Notes under the pieces: generated by a model
What the model was told of the DNA's origin: nothing
The model's database searches: none
What the model saw: only the letters and a program-made list of their open reading frames with translations
Shown here: piece by piece, positions 1 to 8,836 of the stretch
Layout of the letters: every line of letters begins with the position of its first letter
Position numbering within the stretch: the first letter of the stretch is position 1
From: Agromyces protaetiae
GTDB taxonomy: Bacteria > Actinomycetota > Actinomycetes > Actinomycetales > Microbacteriaceae
NCBI RefSeq assembly: GCF_004135405.1
Contig: NZ_CP035491.1
Coordinates: 1,550,001-1,614,000, forward strand
Length of the DNA stretch: 64,000 bases
Reading direction: 5' to 3'
Program-made: the position numbers and the translations under genes

Positions 1-261
1 ATCACGAAGATCGGCAACCGCAAGGGCGACAACGCGCCCATGGCGGTCATCGAGCTCGTGCTCGAGCCGGTCGTGAAGAAGACCCGCGCCGCCAAGCCGG
101 CCGCTGCCGAAGCGCCCGCCGCTCCGGCCGAGGTCGTCGAGGAAGAGGTCGTCGAGACCGAGGCCGCCGAGGCTCCCGTCGAGGAGACCGAGGTCGTCGA
201 GGCTGCCGCCGAGGAGACCGCAGAGGTCGCCGAGGAGGCCGTCGAGGCCGAGGCCAAGTAA
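1..261 (+). CDS. rplQ: 50S ribosomal protein L17, C-terminal part (cut by window edge)
   Basis: The frame is open from the first base and ends at TAA 259-261. Its first residues ([19 protein letters not shown]) match the C-terminal end of the conserved L17 core, a large-subunit protein near the peptide exit tunnel. About 57 residues of Ala/Glu/Val-rich acidic tail follow, in repeated EEVVE/AEAPVEE-like runs. Actinobacterial L17 proteins are commonly longer than the E. coli form at this end. The N-terminal two thirds lie before the window. A hairpin terminator follows, so this is probably the last gene of its operon. Confidence 0.9.
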   Translation: MTKIGNRKGDNAPMAVIELVLEPVVKKTRAAKPAAAEAPAAPAEVVEEEVVETEAAEAPVEETEVVEAAAEETAEVAEEAVEAEAK

Positions 262-280
262 GGCCCTCGCACCAACGCCC

Positions 281-316
281 GAAGGGGCCGTGCCGCGCAA
301 GCGGTGCGGCCCCTTC
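281..316 (+). terminator. Hairpin terminator after rplQ
   Basis: GAAGGGGCCGTGCCGC pairs with GCGGTGCGGCCCCTTC around a GCAA loop, with two mismatches in the stem. It begins 20 nt after the rplQ stop and is followed by GTCGTTT, the weak T-tail typical of high-GC actinobacteria. Confidence 0.75.
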
Positions 317-373
317 GTCGTTTCCGGTTCGGTGCTGGTGCCACTCTCGCGCGCCCGACCGCCCGCGGCCCCC

Positions 374-453
374 GACCACCCCTGTGAGGGGACGCGCCGA
401 CACGGTGCAAGCCCTGGTGACTCCGTGCTTACGCGTCCCCTCACTGGGTGGTC
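374..453. repeat. Imperfect inverted repeat with 22-23-bp arms
   Basis: The left arm at 374-396 (GACCACCCCTGTGAGGGGACG...) matches the reverse complement of 432-453 with one base gap and one mismatch. Inside it, CACGG and CCGTG give a second short pairing. It is too long and too far from rplQ to be its primary terminator, and could be a palindromic interspersed element or a DNA structure. Confidence 0.6.
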
Positions 454-477
454 TGGCTGGGTCGGGGTGATGGCCCC

Positions 478-523
478 GGGGGGGGGGGGGGGGGGGGGGA
501 GGAGGGGGAGGAGGAGGAGGAGG
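478..523 (+). repeat. G22 homopolymer followed by AGG polypurine tract
   Basis: Positions 478-499 are 22 consecutive G, then G/A only to 523 in GGA/AGG steps. The stretch can form G-quadruplex or triplex DNA, and the run length is probably unreliable in the assembly. Confidence 0.9.
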
Positions 524-570
524 CACCGCGAGGCATCCACAGGGCCGGATGTCCCGTGCGCACGATCTGG

Positions 571-576
571 CAGGAT
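571..576 (+). promoter_or_regulatory. -10-like box (CAGGAT) for the acyltransferase gene
   Basis: GGCAGGATGG resembles the boxes before ldh (35930) and the patB-like gene (27851). It would start transcription near 583, giving a 34-nt leader before GTG 617. Confidence 0.4.
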
Positions 577-616
577 GGAGCGCTGCCCGACCCAGCACCG
601 TCGCCGAGAGGACACC

Positions 617-1957
617 GTGGCCCGACCCGCCCAGCGCATCCCCGAAGACCGCGATCTGTCGATCGATTTCGCACGCGCGCTCTGCCTCCCCGTCGTCGTG
701 CTCCTGCACGCCCTGCAGATGGGCATCGGCGGCGATCCGCTGCGGGCGTTCAACGCGCTCGCGGGCTTCGAGCCGCTCGCGTGGGCGACGTGGCCGCTCA
801 TGATCATGCCGGTGTTCTTCATCTGCGGCGGCTTCGCGTCGATCACGCAGTGGCGGCGGCTCCGGGGGCACGGCGAGACGGTGGCGCACTACGTGAGGAT
901 CCGGTTCATCCGGCTCGCGCAACCGGTCGTGCTCGTCGTCCTCGCCGTGGGAGCGGTGCTCGCGGGCATGCTCGCGGCGGGCGTCGACCCCGAGTTCGCG
1001 CGCACGTTCGCGTTCCGCCTCGCCGAGCCGCTGTGGTTCATCCCCGTGTACGCGATCTGCACGGCGCTCGTGCCGGCGATGTCGTGGCTGCACCGTCATG
1101 CCCCGTGGGCGACGTATCTGGGGCTCGCGGGCGGGGTCGTCGTGGTCGACGCGTTCACGCGCGGGCTGGGCGTGCCGCTCGGCGCGCTCAACTGGCTCTT
1201 CGTGTGGCTCTTCGCGCAGCAGCTCGGGTTCGGGCTGCGCGACGGGTGGTTCGCGCGGCGCGCGAGGCTCGCGCTCGTCGGGATGGCGGTGGGTGCGTAC
1301 GGCGTCATCGCGGTGCTCGTGACGTGGTTCGAGTACTCGCACGACATGCTCGACAACCTCAACCCGCCGACGCTCGCGATCCTCGCGCTGTCGCTCGGCC
1401 AGGTCGCGCTCTTCTCGCTCGCGCAGCCCGCGATCCGCCGCTTCGCGACGCGGCGGGCGGTGCTCGGCACGGTGTTCGTGTTCGGTGTGTACGGCATGAC
1501 GATCTACCTGTGGCATACGTTCGCGATGGCGGTCGTGACGGCGGGCGAGCTCGCGCTCGGGTTGCCGTTCCCGCCCGTGCTGTCGCCGTCGTGGTGGGCG
1601 ACGCGGCCGCTGTGGATCGTCGCGATCGCGGTCGTCGTGGCAGGGTGCTGCCTCGTCGTGCCGCGGCTCGAGGCACTCTGGCCGAAGGCCCGGGAGCGGC
1701 GCACGCCACTCGCGGCGGTCGTCGTCTGGGGGCTCGCGACGATCGTCGGCGTCGGCGTCATCCTGACGCAGGGGTACCTGCCGTGGCAGCACGGGGTGCT
1801 CGGCTGGGCGCTCGTGGCGGTCGGCGTCGTGGGGCTCATCGTGGGCGGGCCCGGGAAGCGCGAACCGGATGTCCCGGCCGCGGGCCGTGCAGGCGCAGGC
1901 GCGGTCTCGGCTGCGACCACGGCCGTGCAGACGTCGGGGGAGCCCCGCGGAATCTAG
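617..1957 (+). CDS. Acyltransferase 3 family membrane protein
   Basis: This 446-residue polytopic protein belongs to the family that O-acylates sugars, cell-wall or exported small molecules at the membrane. The N-terminus (DLSIDFARALCLPVVVLLHA, near residues 9-28) is the typical first helix of acyltransferase 3, ending in the His that the family uses for catalysis; about ten hydrophobic helices follow. I chose GTG 617 because GAGAGGA lies just upstream; the frame stays open to 290, but that segment crosses the rplQ terminator and the G run. It ends only 9 nt before truA, whose -10 box overlaps the stop codon, so truA has its own promoter. The acyl donor and acceptor are unknown. Confidence 0.8.
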   Translation: MARPAQRIPEDRDLSIDFARALCLPVVVLLHALQMGIGGDPLRAFNALAGFEPLAWATWPLMIMPVFFICGGFASITQWRRLRGHGETVAHYVRIRFIRLAQPVVLVVLAVGAVLAGMLAAGVDPEFARTFAFRLAEPLWFIPVYAICTALVPAMSWLHRHAPWATYLGLAGGVVVVDAFTRGLGVPLGALNWLFVWLFAQQLGFGLRDGWFARRARLALVGMAVGAYGVIAVLVTWFEYSHDMLDNLNPPTLAILALSLGQVALFSLAQPAIRRFATRRAVLGTVFVFGVYGMTIYLWHTFAMAVVTAGELALGLPFPPVLSPSWWATRPLWIVAIAVVVAGCCLVVPRLEALWPKARERRTPLAAVVVWGLATIVGVGVILTQGYLPWQHGVLGWALVAVGVVGLIVGGPGKREPDVPAAGRAGAGAVSAATTAVQTSGEPRGI

Positions 1958-1960
1958 GCT
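1955..1960 (+). promoter_or_regulatory. Leaderless-type -10 box (TAGGCT) for truA
   Basis: TAGGCT overlaps the upstream stop codon and lies 6 nt before GTG 1967, which puts the start of transcription at the start codon. Confidence 0.6.
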
Positions 1961-1966
1961 GGAGGC

Positions 1967-2869
1967 GTGAACGACACCGCGCGCATCCGCCTCGGCATCG
2001 CGTACGACGGCACCGACTTCAACGGCTGGAGCCGTCAGCCGGGCCTGCGCACCGTGCAGGGCGTGCTCGAGCAGGCGCTCGGCACGCTGTTCCGGCGCAC
2101 GGGCGAGGCGCCGCGGCTGACGGTCGCGGGCCGCACCGACGCGGGCGTGCACGCGCTCGGCCAGGTCGCGCATTTCGACGTGCCGCGGAGCGCGCTCGAT
2201 CAGGTCGCGCGCGCGCGGCGGGCCGACGCAGAGAGGGGATTGCCGACGGATGTCGCGGGCGTGCTCGCGCGGCGGCTGACGGGCATCCTCGGGGCGTCCG
2301 AGGCCGATGTCGTCGTGACGGGCGCATCGCTCGCGCCCGACGGGTTCGACGCGCGATTCTCGGCGGTGTGGCGCCGGTACGAATACCGCATCGCCGACGC
2401 GTCCGCGACGCGCGACCCGCTCGATCGGCACCGCACGGTGTGGGTGCCGCGCGCGTTCGACGTCGCGGCGATGGATGCCGCGGCGCGATCGCTCACGGGC
2501 CTCCACGACTTCGCGTCGTTCTGCAAGCCGCGAGACGAGGCGACGACGATCCGCACCCTGCAGGCGTTCACCTGGCGCCGTCGCGACGACGACGGCGTCC
2601 TCGTCGCGTCGCTTCAGGCCGATGCGTTCTGCCACTCGATGGTTCGGGCGCTCGTCGGGGCGTGCGCCGCCGTCGGAGAAGGCCGGCTCGAGGCATCCGA
2701 CCCCGCTCTGCTGCTCGCCGCTCGCGAACGCACGAGCGCGTTCAAGGTGATGCCCGCCAAAGGACTCGTGCTCACGGAGGTCGGGTACCCGGCCGACGAC
2801 GAGCTCGCGGCGCGGGCCGCGCAGACGCGGGCGCGGCGCGAATTGCACGTCGATGGAGTCGTCGGGTAA
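1967..2869 (+). CDS. truA: tRNA pseudouridine synthase A
   Basis: TruA converts uridines 38-40 in the anticodon arm of many tRNAs to pseudouridine. The 300-residue product starts RIRLGIAYDGTDFNGWSRQP and has the catalytic motif GRTDAGVHA with the nucleophilic Asp at residue 58. A later segment (LTGLHDFASFCK, near 175-186) and SMVRALVGA near the C-terminus are also family signatures. GTG 1967 is set by the leaderless promoter box just before it. The protein is slightly longer than E. coli TruA, mostly through a mid-protein insertion around residues 80-110. Its place between ribosomal genes (rplQ upstream, rplM downstream) is normal for Actinobacteria. Confidence 0.96.
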   Translation: MNDTARIRLGIAYDGTDFNGWSRQPGLRTVQGVLEQALGTLFRRTGEAPRLTVAGRTDAGVHALGQVAHFDVPRSALDQVARARRADAERGLPTDVAGVLARRLTGILGASEADVVVTGASLAPDGFDARFSAVWRRYEYRIADASATRDPLDRHRTVWVPRAFDVAAMDAAARSLTGLHDFASFCKPRDEATTIRTLQAFTWRRRDDDGVLVASLQADAFCHSMVRALVGACAAVGEGRLEASDPALLLAARERTSAFKVMPAKGLVLTEVGYPADDELAARAAQTRARRELHVDGVVG

Positions 2870-2872
2870 GAT
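2843..2872 (+). promoter_or_regulatory. Promoter of rplM-rpsI
   Basis: A -35 TTGCAC (2843-2848), an 18-bp spacer and a -10 TAAGAT (2867-2872) overlap the end of truA. The resulting leader is about 125 nt, long enough for a ribosomal-protein leader structure, though I could not assign one. Confidence 0.6.
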
Positions 2873-3004
2873 TTCCCTTTGGTGCCGTCACTGCGCGGCA
2901 TCCGATGTTGAGCCCTCCACCATGGGCGTTCGAGCACATCGTGCCAGAACACCCGCCGGAGTGGGATTCACGAACCCCTCACTCGATCAGAAAGCAGCAC
3001 TACT

Positions 3005-3451
3005 GTGACGCGCACTTACACCCCCAAGCAGGGCGAGATCACGCACGATTGGGTCGTCATCGACGCCAACGACATCGTGCTCGGCCGCCTCGCGAGCCAC
3101 GCCGCCGCGCTCCTGCGCGGCAAGCACAAGGCGATCTTCGCGAACCACGTCGACACCGGCGACTTCGTCATCATCGTCAACGCCGAGAAGGTGGCCCTCA
3201 CCGGCCAGAAGCTCGAGCAGAAGAAGGCCTACCGCCACTCGGGCTACCCGGGCGGCCTCAAGGCCGTCGGCTACGCCGAGCTCCTCGAGAAGAACCCCGT
3301 CCGCGCCGTCGAGAAGGCGATTCGCGGCATGCTCCCGAAGAACTCGCTCGGGCGCGCTCAGCTCAAGAAGCTGAAGGTCTACGCCGGCCCGGAGCACCCG
3401 CACCAGGCGCAGCAGCCGAAGCCGTACACCCTCACCCAGGTCGCCCAGTAA
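3005..3451 (+). CDS. rplM: 50S ribosomal protein L13
   Basis: This is L13, an early-assembling large-subunit protein. The 148 residues contain [37 protein letters not shown] and the [11 protein letters not shown] block typical of the family, and the length is normal. GTG 3005 follows AGAAAGCAG. rpsI begins 41 nt after the stop, the usual L13-S9 pair, and both are probably read from the promoter at 2843-2872. Confidence 0.97.
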   Translation: MTRTYTPKQGEITHDWVVIDANDIVLGRLASHAAALLRGKHKAIFANHVDTGDFVIIVNAEKVALTGQKLEQKKAYRHSGYPGGLKAVGYAELLEKNPVRAVEKAIRGMLPKNSLGRAQLKKLKVYAGPEHPHQAQQPKPYTLTQVAQ

Positions 3452-3492
3452 GCCCGGCCCGGCCAGACGCGAAATAAGGATTCGAAACCACC

Positions 3493-3978
3493 ATGGCGAA
3501 GATCGCAGACCAGATCGACCAGGCTCCTGAGAGCTACACGACCGAGACCCCGGCTTCGGAGGCGCCCGCCGCCCCCCGCCCCGTTCTCAACGTCTCGGGC
3601 GCGGCCGTCGGCCGCCGCAAGGAGGCCATCGCGCGCGTGCGCGTCATCCCCGGCTCGGGCACCATCAAGGTGAACGGCCGCGAGTTCGCGGACTACTTCC
3701 CGAACAAGCTCCACCAGCAGCTCATCACCGACCCGTTCACCGTCCTCGAGCTCGCGGGCTCGTACGACGTGATCGCCCGCATCACCGGCGGCGGCCCCTC
3801 GGGCCAGGCCGGCGCGCTGCGCCTCGCGATCGCGCGTGCGCTCAACGAGATCGACCGCGAGAACAACCGTCCGGCCCTCAAGAAGGCCGGCTTCCTCACG
3901 CGTGACGCCCGCGTCATCGAGCGCAAGAAGGCCGGTCTCAAGAAGGCCCGTAAGGCTCCGCAGTTCTCGAAGCGCTAA
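3493..3978 (+). CDS. rpsI: 30S ribosomal protein S9
   Basis: S9 contacts the P-site tRNA anticodon through its C-terminal tail. The core ([19 protein letters not shown] near residue 37; [21 protein letters not shown] near 96) and the terminal FSKR are intact. The first ~35 residues are an Ala/Pro/Glu-rich extension, common in actinobacterial S9 and absent from E. coli, so the protein is 161 rather than about 130 residues. ATG 3493 is preceded by AAGGA. It is co-transcribed with rplM; glmM begins 15 nt downstream and probably belongs to the same transcript. Confidence 0.97.
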   Translation: MAKIADQIDQAPESYTTETPASEAPAAPRPVLNVSGAAVGRRKEAIARVRVIPGSGTIKVNGREFADYFPNKLHQQLITDPFTVLELAGSYDVIARITGGGPSGQAGALRLAIARALNEIDRENNRPALKKAGFLTRDARVIERKKAGLKKARKAPQFSKR

Positions 3979-3993
3979 GCGCAGGAGTATCGG

Positions 3994-5358
3994 ATGCCTC
4001 GGCTCTTCGGAACCGACGGGGTTCGGGGCCTGGCGAACCGTGAACTCACGGCCGACCTCGCCCTGAACCTCGCTCAGGCGGCTGCCTTCGTGCTCACGCA
4101 GGGCCGGCACGCCGATTATCTCCGCTCCGTCGGTCGACGGCCGGTCGCGGTGCTCGCTCGAGACCCCAGGGTCTCGGGCGAGTTCCTCGCGTCGGCCGTC
4201 GCCGCGGGGCTCGCGAGCTCCGGCATCGACGTGCTCGATGCCGGGGTGCTCCCGACGCCCGCGACGGCGTTCCTCATCGAGTCCATCAAGGCCGACTTCG
4301 GCGTGATGATCTCGGCGTCGCACAACCCCGCTCCCGACAACGGGATCAAGTTCTTCTCCTTCGGCGGCACGAAGCTCCCCGACGAGGTCGAGGATCGCAT
4401 CGAAGCGACCCTCGCCAAGGGTCAGCAGCTCGCGCCCACGGGCGGCGGCGTCGGACGCATCCGTCGCTTCGCCGACGCCGAGGACCGCTACGTCCTCCAC
4501 CTCATCGGCAGCCTGCCGAACCGACTCGACGGCATCAAGGTCGTGCTGGACTGCGCCCACGGCGCGGCGTCGGGCGTCTCGCCCGAGACCTTCAAAGACG
4601 CGGGCGCCGAGGTCGTCGTCATCGGCGCCGACCCCGACGGCATCAACATCAACGACGGCGTCGGCTCGACCCATCTCGGCCCGCTGCAGGCGGCCGTCCT
4701 CGAGCACGGCGCAGACATCGGCATCGCGCACGACGGCGACGCCGACCGCTGCCTCGCGGTCGATGCCGAGGGCAACATCGTCGACGGCGACCGCATCATG
4801 GCGATCCTCGCGGTCGCCATGAAGGAGCGCGGCAAGCTCACCGACGACACCCTGGTCGTCACGGTCATGTCGAACCTCGGACTCAAGCGGGCCATGGCCG
4901 AGCACGGCGTGAAGCTCATCGAGACGAAGGTCGGCGACCGGTACGTCCTCGAAGCGTTGAGCGAGCACGGGCTCGCCCTCGGCGGCGAGCAGTCGGGCCA
5001 CGTCATCATGACGGAGTTCGCGACGACGGGCGACGGCGTGCTCACGGGGCTCCACCTCGTGGCCGAGATGGCGCGCACGGGCAAGTCCCTCAAGGAGCTG
5101 GCCGACGTCATGACGGTGTACCCGCAGGTGCTCGTCAACGTGCGCGGGGTCGACCACCACGCGCTCGGCGGCGACGAGGAGATCGCGGCGGCCGTGCAGG
5201 CGGCCGAGGTCGCGCTCGGCGACTCGGGTCGGGTGCTGCTGCGTCCGTCGGGCACCGAGCCCATGGTGCGGGTCATGGTCGAGGCCGCCGACCAGGCGAG
5301 CGCAGACCGGCACGCGAACACGCTCGCCGAGGTCGTGCGCGCGCGGCTCTCGCGCTAA
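3994..5358 (+). CDS. glmM: Phosphoglucosamine mutase
   Basis: GlmM interconverts glucosamine-6-phosphate and glucosamine-1-phosphate on the way to UDP-N-acetylglucosamine for peptidoglycan. The 454-residue protein begins [14 protein letters not shown], has the phosphoserine loop [13 protein letters not shown] with the active Ser at 109, the metal loop DGDADRC and the phosphate-binding [12 protein letters not shown] near the C-terminus. It shares the pathway with glmS 1.2 kb downstream; coaA lies between them on the other strand. ATG follows CAGGAG. A large inverted repeat sits about 75 nt after the stop and may end transcription. Confidence 0.97.
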   Translation: MPRLFGTDGVRGLANRELTADLALNLAQAAAFVLTQGRHADYLRSVGRRPVAVLARDPRVSGEFLASAVAAGLASSGIDVLDAGVLPTPATAFLIESIKADFGVMISASHNPAPDNGIKFFSFGGTKLPDEVEDRIEATLAKGQQLAPTGGGVGRIRRFADAEDRYVLHLIGSLPNRLDGIKVVLDCAHGAASGVSPETFKDAGAEVVVIGADPDGININDGVGSTHLGPLQAAVLEHGADIGIAHDGDADRCLAVDAEGNIVDGDRIMAILAVAMKERGKLTDDTLVVTVMSNLGLKRAMAEHGVKLIETKVGDRYVLEALSEHGLALGGEQSGHVIMTEFATTGDGVLTGLHLVAEMARTGKSLKELADVMTVYPQVLVNVRGVDHHALGGDEEIAAAVQAAEVALGDSGRVLLRPSGTEPMVRVMVEAADQASADRHANTLAEVVRARLSR

Positions 5359-5432
5359 GGCCTGCTTCTTCGGCACCGGCGCGCGCCTTGCGAAGCGGCA
5401 GCGGCGGCACTGTGCGGGTGCGACGGCACGCA

Positions 5433-5501
5433 TTCAGGAGATCGAACGCTGTTCAGGACCGGATGGCTCGAAGCATCCTGAATCGCTTGCGATCTCCTGA
5501 A
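5433..5501. repeat. 26-bp-arm inverted repeat between convergent glmM and coaA
   Basis: TTCAGGAGATCG...TTCAGGA (5433-5458) is mirrored by TCCTGAA...CGATCTCCTGAA (5476-5501). The outer 12 bp and inner 7 bp are perfect, with a variable 7-bp middle and a 17-nt loop. It could be a bidirectional terminator or a small palindromic element. Confidence 0.65.
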
Positions 5502-5565
5502 ACGGCGATGTGTCGACGGATCCCGCGGAGCGAACGGATGCCGCGGAGCGGCGCGTGCGGTCGGC

Positions 5566-6516
5566 TCAGAGCTTGCGGAGCAGCACGTTCTGCACCGTGT
5601 GGTCGGCGCTCTTGCGCAGCACGAGACTCGCGCGCGAGCGCGTCGGCCGGATGTTCTGCAGGAGGTTGGGTTCGTTGATCGAGCCCCAGATCTCGCGCGC
5701 GCGAGCCCGGGCCTCGTCTTCGGACAGCGACGCGTAGCGGTGGAAGTACGACTTCGGGTTCGCGAACGCGCCGCGCTGGAGCTTCAGGAAGCGCTCTTCG
5801 TACCAGCGCGCGATGTCTTGCGTGCGCGCGTCGACGTAGATCGTGAAGTCGAAGAGGTCGCTCACGGCGAGCCGGTGGCCGGGTGACGGCGGCTGCAGCA
5901 CGTTGAGGCCCTCGACGATGAGGACGTCGGGGCGGCGGACGGTGATCTGCGCGTCGGGCACGATGTCGTACGCGAGGTGCGAGTAGAAGGGCGCGCGCAC
6001 GGATGCGGCGCCCGCCTTGATCTCGCTCACGAAGCGGAGCAGTGCGCGCCGGTCGTACGACTCGGGGAAGCCCTTGCGGGTCATGAGCCCGCGGCGCTCG
6101 AGTTCGGCGTTCGGGAAGAGGAAGCCGTCGGTCGTGATGAGCTCGACGCGCGGGGTGTGCTCCCAACGGGCGAGGAGTTCGCGGAGCAGGCGCGCGATGG
6201 TCGACTTGCCGACCGCGACGGAGCCGGCGACGCCGATGACGAACGGCGTGGACTCGGTCTGCTCGCGGAGGAACTCGCTCGTGACGCGGTGGAGCGCCTT
6301 CGTGCCGCCGACGTACAGGTTGAGCAGCCGGGAGAGGGGAAGGTACACCTCGGAGACCTCGCGCATGTCGAGGGGTTCGCCGAGTCCGCGCAGCTGCACG
6401 ATCTCGGTCTCGGTGAGCGGCGCGGGGATTGAGGGGGCGAGTGCCGCCCAGTCCGCGCGGTCGAGTTCGATGAACGGCGAGAGCTGCGCGGCCGACGGGC
6501 TCTGGCGATCCAGCAC
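5566..6516 (-). CDS. coaA: Type I pantothenate kinase
   Basis: CoaA phosphorylates pantothenate, the first and feedback-controlled step of coenzyme A synthesis. The 316-residue protein has the P-loop [12 protein letters not shown] (near residues 94-105), the [11 protein letters not shown] block after strand two, and the YDIVPDA and [11 protein letters not shown] segments of the bacterial type I family; length is normal. GTG at 6516 is supported by a -10 box (TAGACT on the minus strand, 6523-6528) six nucleotides upstream, so the mRNA is probably leaderless. It is divergent from glmS and convergent with glmM. Confidence 0.96.
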   Translation of the reverse strand: MLDRQSPSAAQLSPFIELDRADWAALAPSIPAPLTETEIVQLRGLGEPLDMREVSEVYLPLSRLLNLYVGGTKALHRVTSEFLREQTESTPFVIGVAGSVAVGKSTIARLLRELLARWEHTPRVELITTDGFLFPNAELERRGLMTRKGFPESYDRRALLRFVSEIKAGAASVRAPFYSHLAYDIVPDAQITVRRPDVLIVEGLNVLQPPSPGHRLAVSDLFDFTIYVDARTQDIARWYEERFLKLQRGAFANPKSYFHRYASLSEDEARARAREIWGSINEPNLLQNIRPTRSRASLVLRKSADHTVQNVLLRKL

Positions 6517-6522
6517 CTCGAC

Positions 6523-6528
6523 AGTCTA
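6523..6528 (-). promoter_or_regulatory. Leaderless-type -10 box (TAGACT) for coaA
   Basis: Read on the minus strand this is TAGACT, 6 nt before the GTG start at 6516. It is back to back with the glmS box in a 91-bp divergent spacer. Confidence 0.55.
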
Positions 6529-6594
6529 CCGGCGCGTCGACCGCGGAGCCTTCCGTCCGTTCCCGGGAATGCCGGTCGCCCAGGAAGGCCAGCC

Positions 6595-6600
6595 TAGAAT
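6595..6600 (+). promoter_or_regulatory. Leaderless-type -10 box (TAGAAT) for glmS
   Basis: TAGAAT ends 7 nt before ATG 6608, so little or no leader is expected; I see no room for a glmS ribozyme. Confidence 0.55.
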
Positions 6601-6607
6601 CGAGCGC

Positions 6608-8458
6608 ATGTGTGGAATTGTCGGATACGTCGGGGAGCGCAGCTCGCTCGACGTCCTCATGGGCGGCTTGCGCCGTCTGGAATATCGCGGGTACGACTCG
6701 GCGGGCGTCGCCGTCATCGATGAGGGGGGCAGCCTCGAGACCGCAAAACGCGCGGGCAAGCTGCAAGTCCTCGCCGACGAGCTCGAGCGCCACCCGCTCG
6801 CCGAAGGCGGCACGGGCATCGGGCACACCCGGTGGGCGACGCACGGCGGTCCGACCGACCGCAACGCGCACCCGCACCTCGGCGACGACGGCCGGCTCGC
6901 GCTCATCCACAACGGCATCATCGAGAACTTCTCCGAGCTGAAGGCCGAACTCCTCGCCGAGGGCTTCGCATTCGAGAGCGAGACCGACACCGAGGTCGCC
7001 GCCGTCCTCCTCGGCCGCGAGTTCCACGAGGTCGGGGAACTCCGCGAGGCGTTCCGCCGGACGGTCGGGCGGCTCGAGGGCGCGTTCACGCTCCTCGCCG
7101 TGCACCGCGACCAGCCGGGCCTCGTGGTCGGCGCGCGCCGCAACTCGCCCCTCGTCATCGGGCTCGGCGAGGGCGAGAACTTCCTCGGCTCCGACGTCGC
7201 GGCGTTCGTCGAGTACACGAATCGCGCCGTGGCGATCGGCCAGGACCAGATCGTCTCGATCACGGCCGACGGCGTCGAGGTCACCGACTTCGACGGCGCG
7301 CACGTCGACGTCGAGCCGTTCGAGGTCGCGTGGGATGCTTCGGCCGCCGAGAAGGGCGGTTGGTCGTCGTTCATGCGCAAGGAGGTCGCCGAGCAGCCCG
7401 AGGCCGTGCAGAAGACGATCCTCGGCCGCGCGGTCGACGGCAAGGTCGTGATCCCCGAGCTCGAGGCGTTCGGAGACGACCGGCTCCGAGACATCCATCG
7501 CATCACCGTCGTCGCGTGCGGCACCGCGTCGTACGCGGGCCTCGTCGCGAAGTACGCGATCGAGCAGTGGGCGCGCATTCCCGTCGAGGTCGAGCTCAGC
7601 CACGAGTTCCGCTACCGCGAGCCCGTGCTCGACGAGCACACGCTCGTCGTGTCGATCAGCCAGTCGGGCGAGACGATGGACACCCTCATGGCCGTCAAGT
7701 ACGCGCGCGAGCAGGGCGCCAAGGCGATCTCGATCTGCAACACGCAGGGCGCGACGATCCCGCGCGAGTCCGACGCCGTCGTCTACACGCACGCAGGCCC
7801 CGAGGTCGCGGTCGCGTCGACCAAGGCGTTCGTCGCGCAGATCACGGCGCTCTACCTGTTCGGCCTGCACCTCGCGCGCGTGCGCGGCACGCTCGACGAC
7901 GCGGCGCTCGCGGAGAACCTCGCCGAGCTGCAGGCGATCCCCGAGAAGCTCGAGGCGGTGCTCGGCGAGTCCGACGGCGTCGCGCAGCTCGCGCACTGGA
8001 TGGCCGACACGCGTTCGGTGCTCTTCCTCGGCCGGCACGTGGGCTACCCCATCGCGCTCGAGGGCGCGCTCAAGCTCAAGGAGCTCGCGTACATCCACGC
8101 CGAGGGCTTCGCCGCGGGCGAGCTCAAGCACGGGCCGATCGCGCTCATCGAGCCGGGTCAGCCGGTGTTCGTCGTCGTGCCGAGCCCGCGCGGGTCGCAG
8201 AACCTGCACCCGAAGGTCGTCTCGAACATCCAGGAGATCCGGGCGCGCGGTGCGCGCGTCATCGCGATCGCCGAGGAGGGCGACGCGGCGGTGCTGCCGT
8301 TCGCCGACGAGGTCGTGCGCATTCCGCTCGCAGCTCCCTTGTTCGAGCCGCTCCTCGCGGTCGTGCCGCTGCAGGTCTTCGCGATGGAGCTCGCCGAGGC
8401 GAAGGGCCTCGACGTCGACCAGCCGCGGAACCTCGCGAAGTCGGTGACGGTGGAGTAG
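6608..8458 (+). CDS. glmS: Glutamine-fructose-6-phosphate aminotransferase (isomerizing)
   Basis: GlmS makes glucosamine-6-phosphate from fructose-6-phosphate and glutamine, the first step of amino-sugar synthesis. The 616-residue protein has an N-terminal glutaminase domain (nucleophile Cys2 in MCGIVGYVG; RGYDSAG; HTRWATHG; HNGIIEN) and two SIS sugar-isomerase domains (CGTASYAG, SQSGETMDTL, ALEGALKLKELAYIHAEG), ending in the classical NLAKSVTVE. ATG 6608 is fixed by Cys2. acpS starts 3 nt after the stop, so glmS-acpS-alr-tsaE form one tight operon. Confidence 0.98.
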   Translation: MCGIVGYVGERSSLDVLMGGLRRLEYRGYDSAGVAVIDEGGSLETAKRAGKLQVLADELERHPLAEGGTGIGHTRWATHGGPTDRNAHPHLGDDGRLALIHNGIIENFSELKAELLAEGFAFESETDTEVAAVLLGREFHEVGELREAFRRTVGRLEGAFTLLAVHRDQPGLVVGARRNSPLVIGLGEGENFLGSDVAAFVEYTNRAVAIGQDQIVSITADGVEVTDFDGAHVDVEPFEVAWDASAAEKGGWSSFMRKEVAEQPEAVQKTILGRAVDGKVVIPELEAFGDDRLRDIHRITVVACGTASYAGLVAKYAIEQWARIPVEVELSHEFRYREPVLDEHTLVVSISQSGETMDTLMAVKYAREQGAKAISICNTQGATIPRESDAVVYTHAGPEVAVASTKAFVAQITALYLFGLHLARVRGTLDDAALAENLAELQAIPEKLEAVLGESDGVAQLAHWMADTRSVLFLGRHVGYPIALEGALKLKELAYIHAEGFAAGELKHGPIALIEPGQPVFVVVPSPRGSQNLHPKVVSNIQEIRARGARVIAIAEEGDAAVLPFADEVVRIPLAAPLFEPLLAVVPLQVFAMELAEAKGLDVDQPRNLAKSVTVE

Positions 8459-8461
8459 CGG

Positions 8462-8836
8462 GTGATCGCGGGCATCGGGATCGACGTCGTCGACATCGCG
8501 CGGTTCGAGCGGTCGCTCGTTCGGACCCCGCGGCTCGTCGAACGGCTGTTCGCTGAGAGCGAACGCGATCACCCGGCCCGCTCGCTCGCGGCCCGATTCG
8601 CCGCGAAAGAGGCCCTCATCAAGGCGCTCGGCGGCCATGCCGTCATACGCTGGCACGACATGCGCGTCGTGCAAGACACCGAAGGAAACCCCGATTTCGT
8701 GCTCGAGGGCGCGCTCGCCGAACACGTGCGCGCCCTCGGCATCGACCGGGTGCACCTCTCGATGAGCCACGACGCGGGCATCGCGAGCGCGTTCGTGATC
8801 GTCGAGCGGGCGGCGGACGGCGGGCGGATCGCATGA
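8462..8836 (+). CDS. acpS: Holo-[acyl-carrier-protein] synthase
   Basis: AcpS moves 4'-phosphopantetheine from CoA to acyl carrier protein. The 124-residue protein shows the metal-binding GIGIDVVDIARFE at the N-terminus, the second motif RFAAKEALIKALG near residue 43 and HLSMSHDAGIASAFV near the end. GTG 8462 gives the usual length and lies 3 nt after the glmS stop. Its stop overlaps the alr start (ATGA), so translation is probably coupled. Use of CoA links it to coaA across the divergent spacer. Confidence 0.95.
   Translation: MIAGIGIDVVDIARFERSLVRTPRLVERLFAESERDHPARSLAARFAAKEALIKALGGHAVIRWHDMRVVQDTEGNPDFVLEGALAEHVRALGIDRVHLSMSHDAGIASAFVIVERAADGGRIA

Larger units (their letters stand above)
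262..616. other. Intergenic region rplQ-acyltransferase
   Basis: This 355-bp gap holds the rplQ terminator, a long imperfect inverted repeat (374-453), a 46-nt polypurine tract that includes 22 consecutive G (478-523) and a CAGGAT -10-like box at 571-576. I see no convincing coding sequence. Open frames here on the minus strand encode only poly-proline from the G run. Confidence 0.7.

Noticed and set aside
290-616. Extending the acyltransferase start upstream to 290
   Set aside because: The extension would translate the rplQ terminator, the inverted repeat and the G22 run. GTG 617 has a ribosome-binding site and begins right at the first family motif.
47-2848. A 933-codon open frame on the minus strand (and similar long ones at 61261-63918 and 52.9-55.4 kb)
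   Set aside because: It runs antisense to truA and the acyltransferase gene, is Arg/Pro-rich and contains a poly-proline from the G run. In ~70% GC DNA such shadow frames are expected.
6529-6607. glmS ribozyme/riboswitch before glmS
   Set aside because: The 91-bp divergent spacer has a -10 box 7 nt from the start codon, leaving no transcribed leader for a ribozyme.
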